Origin: Membranipora membranacea
Lineage: Eukaryota; Bryozoa; Gymnolaemata; Cheilostomatida; Membraniporidae
Length of the DNA stretch: 64,000 bases
NCBI GenBank assembly: GCA_914767715.1
Contig: OU612069.1
Location: 28,641,387 to 28,705,386, forward strand
Direction: 5' to 3'
Under the pieces are notes generated by a model that saw only the letters and a program-made list of their open reading frames with translations, ran no database searches and was not told the DNA's origin. Both the position numbers and the translations under genes were made by a program. Below, piece after piece: positions 1-11,300 of this stretch; positions within the stretch are counted from its first letter, which is position 1, and every line of letters begins with the position of its first letter.

Positions 1-10
1 TAACTCAAAA

Positions 11-751
11 TTGAAGTTTGAGATGATGGCTGATGATGAGTTGAACTGGGTCAAGATCAACAAAGTTTTAAGGGCAAGACTAGCTGCGCAAGAGTCTTTG
101 AATGCCTTAAATAGATCAGACCCGACTTATGCGCTGTCAGAGAGTAAACAGGTCCCTGCTAAGATACCTGTTAAAATTGAAGTACACGCTGAGTCTAGTG
201 TAGTTTGTGATCCAATCAATGTTGTACCAAATGTTACTGTTATACAGGCGCATGTTGGTGAAGTGAAGTGTCGTCCTCACCGAGAGAGAAGTGATGAGAG
301 TAGTGTAAGTAATACTTATCATGATGCTTATAACCATTCTAATCGAGGTTCTGACAACAAGAGATTTTGTAGTGACAACCATCGTTATAATGGTGATGGT
401 GGGAGTGATCATGATGACCCTTCACTTGACCGTGAAAGGAGGTATGTAAGTCATAGTAGTAGTCAGCATTCTGGCTGTTATGTATGTCATGAAAATGATC
501 ATATTGCGCGTTACTGTCCTGAAGGCGGGTGTTTCAGATGTCAAAGGATGTCACATCACCAGCAGGATTGTACTGATGTTTATAGATGTAGGTTTTGTTT
601 GCGTGAAGGCCTCTCAGCAAGAGATTGCAGTTGTAGAGTAAATGGGAGCTCAGACCAGAGGTACAAAGAGCGAACTAAAAGAAAGTCATGTGATGATCGC
701 TCTCCACCTAGGCAGAGCTCAGGTAGTAGTGATAGTAATTGGCGGAGATAA
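11..751 (+). CDS. Gag-like zinc-knuckle protein, retroelement-type
   Basis: An uninterrupted frame enters from the left edge with no in-frame stop upstream; the first ATG codons are at 23 and 26. The C-terminal half holds three CCHC-type zinc knuckles in a row (CX2CX4HX4C). The first two are complete (CYVCHENDHIARYC and CFRCQRMSHHQQDC). The third has Leu where the His should be (CRFCLREGLSARDC). The middle is rich in Ser, Asp, His and Arg and the tail is basic. Such knuckles bind single-stranded nucleic acid and are typical of retroelement Gag proteins, and also of cellular CNBP-like proteins. No protease or reverse transcriptase follows in the next kilobase, so this is either an isolated gag remnant, a domesticated copy or a cellular nucleic-acid-binding protein. 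The Gag-like reading is inference; the knuckles are plain. Confidence 0.6.
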   Translation: MKFEMMADDELNWVKINKVLRARLAAQESLNALNRSDPTYALSESKQVPAKIPVKIEVHAESSVVCDPINVVPNVTVIQAHVGEVKCRPHRERSDESSVSNTYHDAYNHSNRGSDNKRFCSDNHRYNGDGGSDHDDPSLDRERRYVSHSSSQHSGCYVCHENDHIARYCPEGGCFRCQRMSHHQQDCTDVYRCRFCLREGLSARDCSCRVNGSSDQRYKERTKRKSCDDRSPPRQSSGSSDSNWRR

Positions 752-1806
752 CTTCCCTCTGTAAATTCTACCCTAGTGAAGAGCTGTTGTCACCTTGTAA
801 GTAAAAATACTTGTTTTAAGTTGACATCCTATCCGCTTTTCGTTATTGCTTGTGTGGTTGCTGACATTTGTCGGTAGTCCCCGTAGTTGTGTGCTAACCC
901 TGATCGTGGGCCACAGACTATGAGTAAACATCCCTTTCTCAAAGAAAGGGCATGTGAAGTCTCTCAACCCTGTTAGGGTTATTGAGTATGTGTCAAAAAA
1001 ACCCTTATAATAGTAAGGGCATGTGGAGTAGTCCTATCATAAGGTTTGTTGTCATGTTGTCACACATGTACTTTGTACATGTATCTTGGAGTTGTCCTCT
1101 CTGTACATACCAAAGAGTTATCATCAGCTGCCCTGACCTATATATGACAGAGACTGACTTGACCGTGACCTTGATTGAAGAGACACACATGAGCACTTGT
1201 CTACTGACTTTCATGGTGAATGGACTGCTTTATATCTTGCCATCCTGATAGAACCCAACTTCGCAACAGTTATAGTGCCTGTAGTTTTTGAGCCACAAAA
1301 ACCATTATGCACCGTTGGGCACCAAAAACTCATTAGCTCTATACCATAGCGTGGCAATTTACTCGCAGTCATACCTTCCTATGATGGGCCATAGTTCTCT
1401 CTGTATGAAACCTGAATACTGATTTCCATATTTTTAAAAATGTCCACCCAATTGAGTAGCCTTGTCGCGCAGCCGTTTTATTGAGAAGAGTGACAAGGGG
1501 ATCGATAATCAATGTAGGTGCTTTTTCTAAGAAAAACAGATAATGTCAAGGCTATTATACTGATTGACACTTTAAGCCAACTAAATAAGGAAATGTCCAG
1601 TGAAGTGTACTGACTGAAGATTTATCGACCATCACACATTACTCAATATGAAACAACCCAATAAGACACAGCCTAAAATTTTTGCGCTCTTACCTAATAG
1701 CTTATGCAGGATTCAATCCTCAAACTATTGAGAAGACCAAATAGGTAATAATCCCTATAATCTAATATACAAGATATCTTTACATCAACGATGACTATCA
1801 CTTTAC
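752..1806. other. No recognisable gene
   Basis: I see no convincing exon. Short frames on both strands lack domain signatures and good splice signals. If the - strand exon at 1807-2090 is real, its next exon should lie here or beyond the left edge, but I could not identify one. Confidence 0.4.
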
Positions 1807-2090
1807 CTTTTAACTGACTCCTCTTCTTGGTTATTGCAGGTCTTGACATCCTTTGCCTCAGGCAGTAAAGTCTGAGAAACCTCACCACTTTCTTGATCAA
1901 TCTGAGAATCAAGCTGGTTCTGGAAACCTGAGTCTGCGCTAGCTGTACTTTCTTTGCGTTTCAACTGGCTGATTTCACTTCTCTCTAGTTTACTTCTCTC
2001 ACCCTTTTCTTCCTTGTCGGCCCTGACATACGGTGCTGATTTAGTTCGTTTAAGATTTAAGAATCCCCATTTAGTTTTCTCCCGATCCAT
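1807..2090 (-). CDS. First exon of an unknown protein (partial gene)
   Basis: On the - strand an ATG at 2090 opens a 94-codon frame starting MDREKTKWGFLNLKRTKSAP. It ends at a good 5' splice site (AAAAG then GTAAAG) at 1806, in phase 2. The stretch is highly charged and rich in Lys, Glu, Ser and Gln. It contains basic-Ser motifs (RTKSAP, RKESTAS) of the kind recognised by basophilic kinases. There is no signal peptide or membrane segment. I do not recognise the family. The composition and donor site suggest a real coding exon of a cytosolic or nuclear protein, but without a second exon this stays tentative. Confidence 0.4.
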
Positions 2091-2782
2091 TTTTGACTAA
2101 CCAGTATGACATAAAGCCTGCCGCTCGCTTATTTTTGAAGCAGGGAAATGCAATGATCATTTTGCACTTTATTTGTTCAAAAATCAGACAACTGAATGAT
2201 TAACATAAATGGAAACCTGACACCTTCTTATGTATTATAATCTATAGATCATTGATCACAAGCATAATTTATTTTTTAAAAAAGTTTTTTTTGTGCTTGT
2301 GTACTGATCGATAATTTTCATAGAGCTAGTTACGTCATGGAAAGATCCATTATGCTGAGTTTATAATCAAATTTTTCTGTGATTTGAATTCGAGTTATCC
2401 TAAATTGAGTGCACATGTGTCGCATTCTAAGGACAAGGGGAGGGTTTTAGCGTACGCACACAGTACAGTGGTCCTCTGAAATTTTTACAGGCGTTCAATA
2501 ACAACCTGTAGTAATTAAAATGTTATTACACCCAACTAAGGCTTTAATTCTGCATTGATAGTTACTGAGTGATCATCATAATTACTGACTGTTATTCTCA
2601 ACTGTATTTATTCCATTAATTATCTCCTCCAGCCAGCACACTATTTAAGTTAAAACTTGGAAAAGGTGGCTTGCAAACATTGGTGCGTTCCGGGCTGTCG
2701 CTGACACATAGTTGGAAAAACCTGACTAGCGTTCTGGGATGTCGCCGGCTTAGCCGGAAAACATATAACCGGTGGTATTCCA

Positions 2783-2968
2783 CTACTTATATCGAGCACA
2801 CTTACAGATGGTTTACAGGCCATTACCATTAAATTGCTCACTGATCTGACCTAACAAGGTTACTCACTCGCCTCTCACGGTACTTATATCCAGCTCACAT
2901 AGATGGTTTACAGGCCATTACTTTTCACCAGCTCAATCTATCTGACTTAACAAGGTTACTCATCAATC
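2783..2968. repeat. Two-copy tandem repeat, period about 97 bp
   Basis: The block beginning ACTTATATC, followed by GATGGTTTACAGGCCATTAC and later AACAAGGTTACTCA, occurs twice head to tail (about 2784-2870 and 2881-2966) with scattered mismatches. No coding function is evident. Confidence 0.7.
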
Positions 2969-4030
2969 ACACACCATTGATATCCATTCCAATCACACTC
3001 TCACTCGGACATACTGACTGACAAACACGGCATATATCTCTCCGGTAATTATAATTTACATCTAAGTCTTATTTCAATCTGATTTAAACCTTAGCATTGG
3101 GCTAAATTGAACCACCTTGTTACTGCATTCAACTACTTATCACATAGATTATATTCAAATAGTGTGTCAATCCCCAATCTGTCAATTCTAGACTATTTAG
3201 CATCTTTCTCTTCTCAATACTGATTGTCCGTAGTATTGTCCATTAATCAGTTACTTAGCAGGTAGAACAAGTACAGCACAGGCAGCAAACATTAGAGTGT
3301 TAAACACAAAAATTTGAGCCCACCTCACCCTTATCTGGTTTTGTTTATTTACATGCTTGCACATGATCTACAGTTCCTAAATAATTATCACATTTATATC
3401 CTACATAGGCTCAGAACTGATAAATTATTTCTTTAAAGCATAAATCATAAATGCTTGTTTCTAGTCCCCAAACAAGAACTCAGACTATTGAAGTGACAGA
3501 CTTGACAACAACAATCATTGCTGTACCTTCCTACTGTACAGGGAAATCACGTACAGCTGTGCAAAGACATTCCACTGTAAGGTATCTAGTCAAACACATC
3601 ACATCAACTTGGGGGGTGCATATTGAAAGCTGTGTGTTGGCCATAATCTATATCTTTTAAGCTCGCAGCAAGCACGCCAATAATTGGTATATGAATATGT
3701 CCTGCACTAGTCTATGCACTTTGCAGGATTTGTTTGGATTTTTCCTCTCATTATAGATTTATAGGACACCTTTGATCCCCTCGATGGTTGAGTAAGTAAG
3801 TCTCAGCCAAAGACTTCACAATGCTTATTACTGTTTGCATTATGGCCCCAGGCAATATGTTTTTATTTGCAAATGATGTCATAGGTCATATATGCATTTT
3901 TGAGATCAACAGGAGTCCTTCTTTTCAGAGATTGGTGAGCAAAGGTTAAGTCTGCAGTGTGTCACTCTTAAATTTCATTTATACATAAATATTCTATGGA
4001 TTAGGGAAACATATCTGAAACTGAAAAAAA
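2969..4030. other. No recognisable gene
   Basis: AT-rich sequence without a supported exon. The frame at 3451-3660 has no domain or splice signals. Its last part (about 3870-3950) belongs to a dispersed repeat also present near 6.2 kb. Confidence 0.4.
3870..3950 (+). repeat. Dispersed repeat, copy 1
   Basis: This segment shares blocks such as GTCATAGGTCAT, GATCAACAGGAGT and CTTTTCAGAGAT in the same order with 6158-6242. It is a short degenerate dispersed repeat of unknown type. Confidence 0.6.
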
Positions 4031-4033
4031 CAT

Positions 4034-4136
4034 ATCTATGTATGTATGTATTTATGTATGTATTAATGTATGTATTTATGTATGTATTTATGTGTGTGTG
4101 GGTACGCGGGTGCGTGCATGCGCGCGTGCGTGTGTA
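4034..4136. repeat. TATG/TATT microsatellite running into alternating purine-pyrimidine DNA
   Basis: Tandem TATG and TATT tetranucleotides (about 4035-4095) pass into a GTGTGTG and GCGTGCATGCGCGCGTGCGTG tract (about 4096-4133). The latter is strictly alternating purine-pyrimidine and could adopt a left-handed form. Confidence 0.85.
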
Positions 4137-4879
4137 TTTATTGTATATTTTTTTGTTGCTGGAATATATTTCTCATATTTGATTGGTCCACAGATTCAGT
4201 GTTGTAATGCAGCTCTGACCACTTATAGATGTTTCTCAAACGGCGTTCGTGGGTTTTCAATCTGCCTTCAGCATAGCCTTGTGACATAGTCCATCTCCGC
4301 AGCAAGGTGATGGTGGCGCAGCCTTCAATCAAAAGAGGCAACTCCCTGAGTTAGAGGCTTTCAGATATGTCTTGTCTTTGAGAATGGGCTGGCCGAGGAA
4401 ACTAGTATCAACCTCAGGGACCCATAGAACTCAAGCATCCCTAAAACAAAGTTTAATCTAGCATCTTTGTTCAAAACGCCCCGAAATACGAATGAGCATC
4501 GAAGCAATCTGAAACCGTGTTCATGTTGGCTTTGTTGCCACCTTTAGAATGGGTTGACCAAAAGTTCTTTTATGGAATTGGGATGAGGTTACAAATTGAA
4601 GGGCTGTGTCTTGCCCTGACCACATTTTGGGCAGTCTATTTCATCTTGAGTTAGCTTGAGTTTTGGAAGGTGTACTTTGAATGGCCTGTGATTAGTTACA
4701 ACTGATATGAGGTTATAGGGATAGGGATAGAGTTTATTACAGTCTCTGAAAAAAGAAATATGGTGTTACAGATCTAAAAGTTATGTCAATGTAAAATTGC
4801 TGATGTTACATAGATATACATAAAAATAGAAAAATGAAAAATAATATTACTCATATCACAAAGTTCATAAACTTTATAG

Positions 4880-5465
4880 CCTAAGCTCAGTAGCAGTTGC
4901 TACGAAGGCTCACTCTTGTTTGTAATGTTCTGTATCGACCTGATGGTAGGCGGTCTAACGCGGAGAGGGTTGTCAGTTCCCGTCGCAAACATACGGAGGA
5001 TGCGTGATTTCATGCACTGATTATATATAGTGTCGATATCATACAGGTACAGTCCCCCAGTCTACCTGCTAGCTTAATAACATGATTGATGATTTTCATC
5101 CTGGTCTTAGACATTTGACCATGAATCTTGCTGAGATGGTACATAAAGCAGCATTCTATGAAGGTTACATAACACTTCTCTCGAATAGGTCAGATGATTC
5201 TCAAAAAGGACAACTGTTTCATGATAAAAGTTCTCTTCCTGGCTTTGCCAACAATATTCTCAGTGTTCAGTTTAAAATTCAGCTGACTATCAAGTATTGT
5301 ACCGAGATATCTAAAATGATCAACACTATCCACTACAGTATCGCTTACAATCAGATCATCAGATCATCACAAGAGGGGGTAAATCTCATATTACTAAAAA
5401 AAATTTCTTTGATTTTACCTACTTTTATAATGAGCTCATTATCAGTGCACCAGCCAATCTAATCA
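4880..5465 (-). pseudogene. Non-LTR retrotransposon (LINE) reverse transcriptase C-terminal remnant
   Basis: Translating the - strand through stops and frameshifts gives the conserved C-terminal end of a Jockey/CR1/L2-type reverse transcriptase. In order: a DW...LIIKVGKIKEI block (about 5465-5400), VDSVDHFRYLGTILDSQLNF (about 5355-5300), KARKRTFIMKQL, and the typical tail LSALDRLPSGRYRTLQTR (about 4960-4910). Several stop codons interrupt it, for example after FLRII. The palm domain with the YADD box is absent, so it is a 5'-truncated dead copy. Family assignment beyond 'LINE with a YLG-type thumb' is not possible by eye. Confidence 0.85.
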
Positions 5466-5694
5466 TCGATCACTGAACCATCAAAGTAGAGGAGCTCAGT
5501 TTCAAATCTGAGATTCAGTTTACTAATGAATGAATTTTTATGATTACCATATCCATACCATTTTCTCCAATAAATAATTTTTGAATCCATCACCAACTCT
5601 CTGACTCCCTGCTTTAAGCCTGATTGGGTTATAGGGTGTGCTGGCTCTGGACCATAAAAGTCATGGGCAGAACCAGCATTTTTAAGTGAGTCAG

Positions 5695-5890
5695 CTTGTA
5701 AACTGTCCCCCGCGGGAAAACAACCCCAGGACACTTTACAATATTTTAAACTGTCCCAGGGACACTTTACAATAGCAACATTCCTATTGTAATCTGTCCC
5801 CCCTCATATTGTGAACTGTCCCATCCTATCATAAACTGTCCAACACCCCTGTTGTTAAGCGTCCCCCATATTGCTGACTGTCCATTTTAA
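5695..5890. repeat. Degenerate CTGTCC-containing repeat
   Basis: Variants of 'AAACTGTCCC' or 'GAACTGTCCC' and 'GGACACTTTACAATA' recur about every 20-40 bp in this stretch. It is a loosely tandem, decayed satellite. Confidence 0.55.
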
Positions 5891-6157
5891 GGGCGGCAGC
5901 TATTCATGATCATTCTAAACGGTTCAGATCATCTAACTGGAGCATACTATGATGTGCTGGCTGCCACTATGATGGCCCAAGCTGTACCATGGGATGGTTG
6001 CGGTATCTCATTAACATTGTGATTGAGTGTATAAAGCCTCTTTTTTATGAAGTACCTGATAGATCTGTTTTTGCGAACACCAATTGTTACTTGAAGCTCC
6101 TATGATTTAGAGACCGATTGAGACATTGAAATATTTTGATGTCCTGCACAGGTTATA

Positions 6158-6242
6158 GTGTCATATGTCATAGGTCATTTATATAAATTTACAAGATCAA
6201 CAGGAGTTAAAAGTCTTTCTTTTCAGAGATCAGTGAGCAAAT
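6158..6242 (+). repeat. Dispersed repeat, copy 2
   Basis: Second copy of the repeat at 3870-3950, sharing GTCATAGGTCAT, GATCAACAGGAGT, TTTCTTTTCAGAGATC and GTGAGCAAA. Confidence 0.6.
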
Positions 6243-8317
6243 GTATGTTGAAAATTACAGGTCGAATCTTATGTTGTTTAACAGCCATAGTGTAAGTGTC
6301 GTAATGATACTAGCTACCAGTCATATTATGTTGAAGTTAATGGCATCTTACAAAATCTTTTTTTGTTATATCATCCTCTTCTCCATACCTTATGTTGAGT
6401 ATGTCGGATACATTATTGAACATCTCAATATGATGACTGTTGGCTACTAATTTTCTGAGGACCTGTCGTTACCCAGATTACTGACTCCAATCCTCTAATG
6501 TTGAATTGTTCCTCACAGCAGCACATAAATAACCTCTGATAGTCAGGATTGCCTTCTTGGTGAGGCCGTTTATGCCACCAATCCTGTGTATAACTACTTG
6601 CTATGAGATTGATTGGTGACAGTTTTGTTTGACTAATGTGTCCCATCAGTATATACAACAAACTTCTCTTACTTTTTTCTGTCATAGCCTTAATGAGAGC
6701 TGTCCCGATGCGTTTCTGGACATGGGCTGTACATCCTGTATATCTTTAAGTGTCTGTATTTGTATGGATGTTTGTTTTTCACTGTTAGATAAGCTTTACA
6801 CCGAGGCATTTGGTGTAATGGCACCCATAGCAGATCTCTGAAATATGTGGAGAGCATATATTACACTGCTTTTGAGAAATGTTTGATATAATTCACTGGA
6901 CCGGTTTATTCACGATAAGACTTAGCCTCTTTTGGAAGCTTGACCCTCCAAAAGTTTACTGTGGGCAGCATTTATGAGGCATCGAAGAAAGCTAAATTCC
7001 CGTCAGGGTTGTCCACCCACTTGGAATTCTGCAAAGCTGTTCTTAATATTAAATGAAATTAGAATAAAACTGGCGCCTGCCTATTTTCCAGAAAGGTTGT
7101 CATACTTTAATGGCCTCAGTGATGGTGTAACCATATGGAACTCCAGCTGCTGTACCATCGCTGTGAGGCTCAGCATCTGCGGCTTCAGAATGAAAATAGG
7201 CTCTATCAACAGCATGGCTTGCTATAAAAACATAATTAAAAAACAAGAGCAAGCATTTCCTTTTTTGCTATAAAATGACGGATTATGGGGCGATTTTGTT
7301 TTTGGTATCCTCACTCGTCATCACAATATACCATCACAATGTGTGCAGCTTTTAAATACAGTCTTCAAATGATTAATCATATTATGTGCATATATTTTTA
7401 TAGAACTAGTACCGTATATTTCTCAGCTTGACAAAACATTTATTTTCTTGCCACATGTGGCAGAGATACTATAAAATACAATACAATACATTTTTTTATA
7501 AGGTGAGTTATTACGAGTTTTTATTTTTTACAGACAAAGACTGAACTGAAACTGAAATCAGCTACTTGTAAAACACTGCTCTTAGTTCATGGTTGGCTTT
7601 CATATTTGAAATATGTTCAATTGAAAGAGCTGTATTCAATGAACAATACTTCATCAGTAGCAGATATTAAAAATCAAGTTATAGCAGAGTTCTTTCTCTT
7701 CAAAGTGGTCATCTCTGGACTGGGCATCGGTACAATCATATTATTACATTCAACAAAACGTCCCATTCATATGACATGAGCCGTAAAAAAACTCTATATT
7801 CAGGTATTCACCTACAGTAACTTGGTAGCTTTCATATGGCGTGTTTTATATTGATATTCCGATGTATGTAACCAGTTCAGCTGGTGCATGGTCTGATAAA
7901 AACTCCACAATATATCATCAAGTTTGTCAGTATTAATCATGGCCTCATCAATCACTGGCATTGATTTCTTCTTCAAAATTTAATTGTTTTCTTACAAAGC
8001 TTAATCGAGATGCTGATTACTAGCGATATGTACAATAACTGTCTTCTTATCCCCAGGCACCGATAGTGATTTGGTTTTCAGGATTCAATTGTTTTTTTAA
8101 AACTTCATTTGGATTCTAAAGGCTGGCTTTTAATAGCTTTTCTCTCATTCACCATCTGTTGTTTACCCATATTACTTAAGTATTGATTGAGGTGCACCAT
8201 ATTGTTCTAATAAATGACTTTGCTCTTAGCTCTGTCAAACAAACACCTGCATGACTGTGTGCCGAGTACCAGTGGATATCTTGATCCTAATGTATTAATA
8301 GAATCAACAAGAAAAAA
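6243..8317. other. Intergenic; no recognisable gene
   Basis: AT-rich DNA upstream of the PAN/WSC gene. Open frames here (for example 6425-6685 on - and 6974-7273 on +) show no domains. I see no clear TATA box close to the start codon at 8318. Confidence 0.4.
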
Positions 8318-11300
8318 ATGCCGAATATGAAACAGACTAAGTGTTTTTGGATGGCATTATTTATCTTCCTTATTATTAACTGTGTCGGTGAGTAATACAG
8401 AAAAATTAAATGTGATTTATGTGCAACATGATGAATTCTTATGTTCAGGATCGATACAAATGTATGGAAAGTAATGGGACTGCATGTGTCACATTACGTG
8501 TCTACATATGACTCGATCGTCTAAAATGACAAATATTTGAGGCTATTTTAAGACTCTCAATTCAAATTATTTGGATGAATCATTTTAGAATAAATTTGAA
8601 AATTATGTATTTCAGTTATTTTGTAGGATCATAGTCACCATCAGTTGTTTGCCCACTGCAACCAGTGATAGGCAGTTTTATTGAAATATGGATGGCCTTT
8701 TCATTTCAGCTGCCACAATACACCAGGAGGAAAATTTCATGAGCACTCATGTTGGCAATGGCCTCAGTGTGTATGATACTATGCCATTGAAATCATCCTT
8801 CAGATGTGCTATTATGTGTCAGAAATCTGATAGCTGTGCTGGATTTAGCTATGAAGGGAATATGTGTGCCCTGTATCGTCCTGCTTGCTCATCAGAGAGG
8901 GTTGACCATATCATGCAACTCAAGAGCTACAGTCATGACACTTCTGAGACTGGTATGTTATAGTTTCAACAAAACGACTGTCGATTTAGGAGAGGAATTG
9001 ACATAAAATGAAATCAATCAAATAATTAACTGGCAAAAGATCTGTTTGTTGTTATTACACTTGAACTCGATTAAATTGATCATACATTGCATTGTTATGT
9101 TTTACCACCAGATTTTAAGCGAGATGATGATTTGACAAAGAAGCAGTCGACATACCACCAAGGTGATCGATGCAATGCTGAATGCTCGGTGATAAGTCAG
9201 ATGAAAACTGAATACGAGACAAACCCCTGGACTGAAATCAACTTAAATTCTGTATACATGATGTGTCAAGTCACACTGCTTATCCCTTCATTACAATGTA
9301 TGTACTTTTCATGATGTTGCCATGAAATGCAAAAAAACCAATATCATCTCATAAATGCGAAAAATTGAGAGGCTTTTTCAGTTTCAGACAAACAATTGCT
9401 TTAGGAGTTTCTAAAAGATCTTAAGATTCATATTATTATATTGTTAAATCTGCAAAATATTGAAGTGAGATAGCTACAACAACCATTTTCACCACGATTC
9501 AAACCCGTTATAGTAGAATTATATTGTTTCCTGACACCTTACAACATTGCAATGTATCTAAAACGTGATTCACTAGGACTACCATCACTTCCCATCACTT
9601 AATTGTTTTGCCAGTGGCTTTTGCACTGGTTGATCCATCAAATCAGACAGCTTCGAATTATGGTCAAAAACTTTCTCGTTGGTTTTACGCAAACAAAAGT
9701 ACTTTTATTGATGTTAAATTCAATCAGTGGGACTTTCGAACAAATATTTACGAACACTGCATGCAAATTTAAAATTGAGGATATTGAGATATTTTCTTGG
9801 AAGAAAAAATATTCAAGCACTATTCAAACATTATTGTTATAAGCCGACCACTGAACTTACAGAGAAAAAGTAATTAGTATTCTAAACAATTTTCTTTCGC
9901 CGCTCAGAAACAGCGGAAATGAAAAAAAATCCAATTAATGTTCAAACAGATACCATAAATGAATCTTTACATTTGAGTATTGGATTAGTCATCTGAGCCA
10001 TTCCGCTATCATAACTAAAACTGTAAGTACAGTCCAAGCCATTTCAATAAGCAGTCAGATATGGGACATCAGTTATCGACATTCATGTGAGATGAAAGAA
10101 CTCCGAGTAAGAATTTTCAGTGTAATTTTTTTGCTTGTAGATGCACAACAACAAGAAAGCTATATTGGATGTTACCAAGATTTTATTTCTATTCGAGACC
10201 TGAGTGGATATAGTGTGCATGATGGCATCGGTATGACAATAGAGATGTGTCAATATGTCTGTGTAGTTGAAGGTAAGATTTCGACAATTGACAATATACA
10301 ACATTGATAGATAGATAGATAACCACCTTATTTTTACCGCTCGAAATAGTGCATGGCAGCATGGCTATCAAAATAAGAGCAAGTATTACATAAAAAGCAA
10401 AAACTAAAAATCAACATGGATTTATTGTGTTTCTCATGTTCTCTGTTCTGTGACCCTTTATTAAAGTGTCAGTCAACCTGGCAGAGTGTCAATGGTATGA
10501 GGTGCGGTAGGCAGTGGCTAGTCATGTATGTTTCTAGGGTGGGAAGCTTTGAGGAATTGAGCCTCTCAGAATAATGGTCTGGCTTAGGAAATATACCTTT
10601 TAGACATTGTTATTGTATGCCCTCCAACTTGTTTATATCATAGTCAGTGAGTGAGGGGAACCAAGCTTGACAGGTATGACTCAGCAACTTGCAGATAATA
10701 ATAGAGTTGTACTGGCACAGACTAGGGGTGGGACGGATCAGGGTTGGGCAACTTCTGATTGGATATCGGCTCGGTCTATAAATTCAACCTCGGATCGGAT
10801 CCGAACCCGGAGAACACGTAAAAACGCTAAATTTACCAGTCACAGCAGCTCTTCTTTTGCACCATAATATACAATTAAGGTCATTGAATACATGGATAAA
10901 CACCGTCAACAATCTCTTCCCTGAACCATTACCTTAATTTAAATGTGCACATATCAGCTCGGATATAATTTTATACAGGAGCAACTTATCACTCAAACAG
11001 CGCCAGGATCACACAAACAGATTATTTGAAAAGATCATTTAATGAGTGCTTAGATCTCTTGACAACGAGAATTTGTGCATAGGCACTCAATTTGCCAGGA
11101 TCACTCAAACCCCGATGATAAAAATCACTGAGTTTGAACAAACTCCCTGATCCTATATGTCCCAACAGGGAGGTATATCCCACCCTCCCTGGTCCCAAAC
11201 TCTCTGTTGTGATTAGGGATAGGAATTGCCCTCCTACTTTGAAAAAGCAGAAGAGGGTAATTACTTTGTTCATCAAACTAGACATTTTGTTACAAGGAAC

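Noticed and set aside
9615-9770. Possible exon between the F5/8-like and WSC exons
   Set aside because: The acceptor and phase fit, but the frame meets TAA with no convincing donor and shows no domain match.
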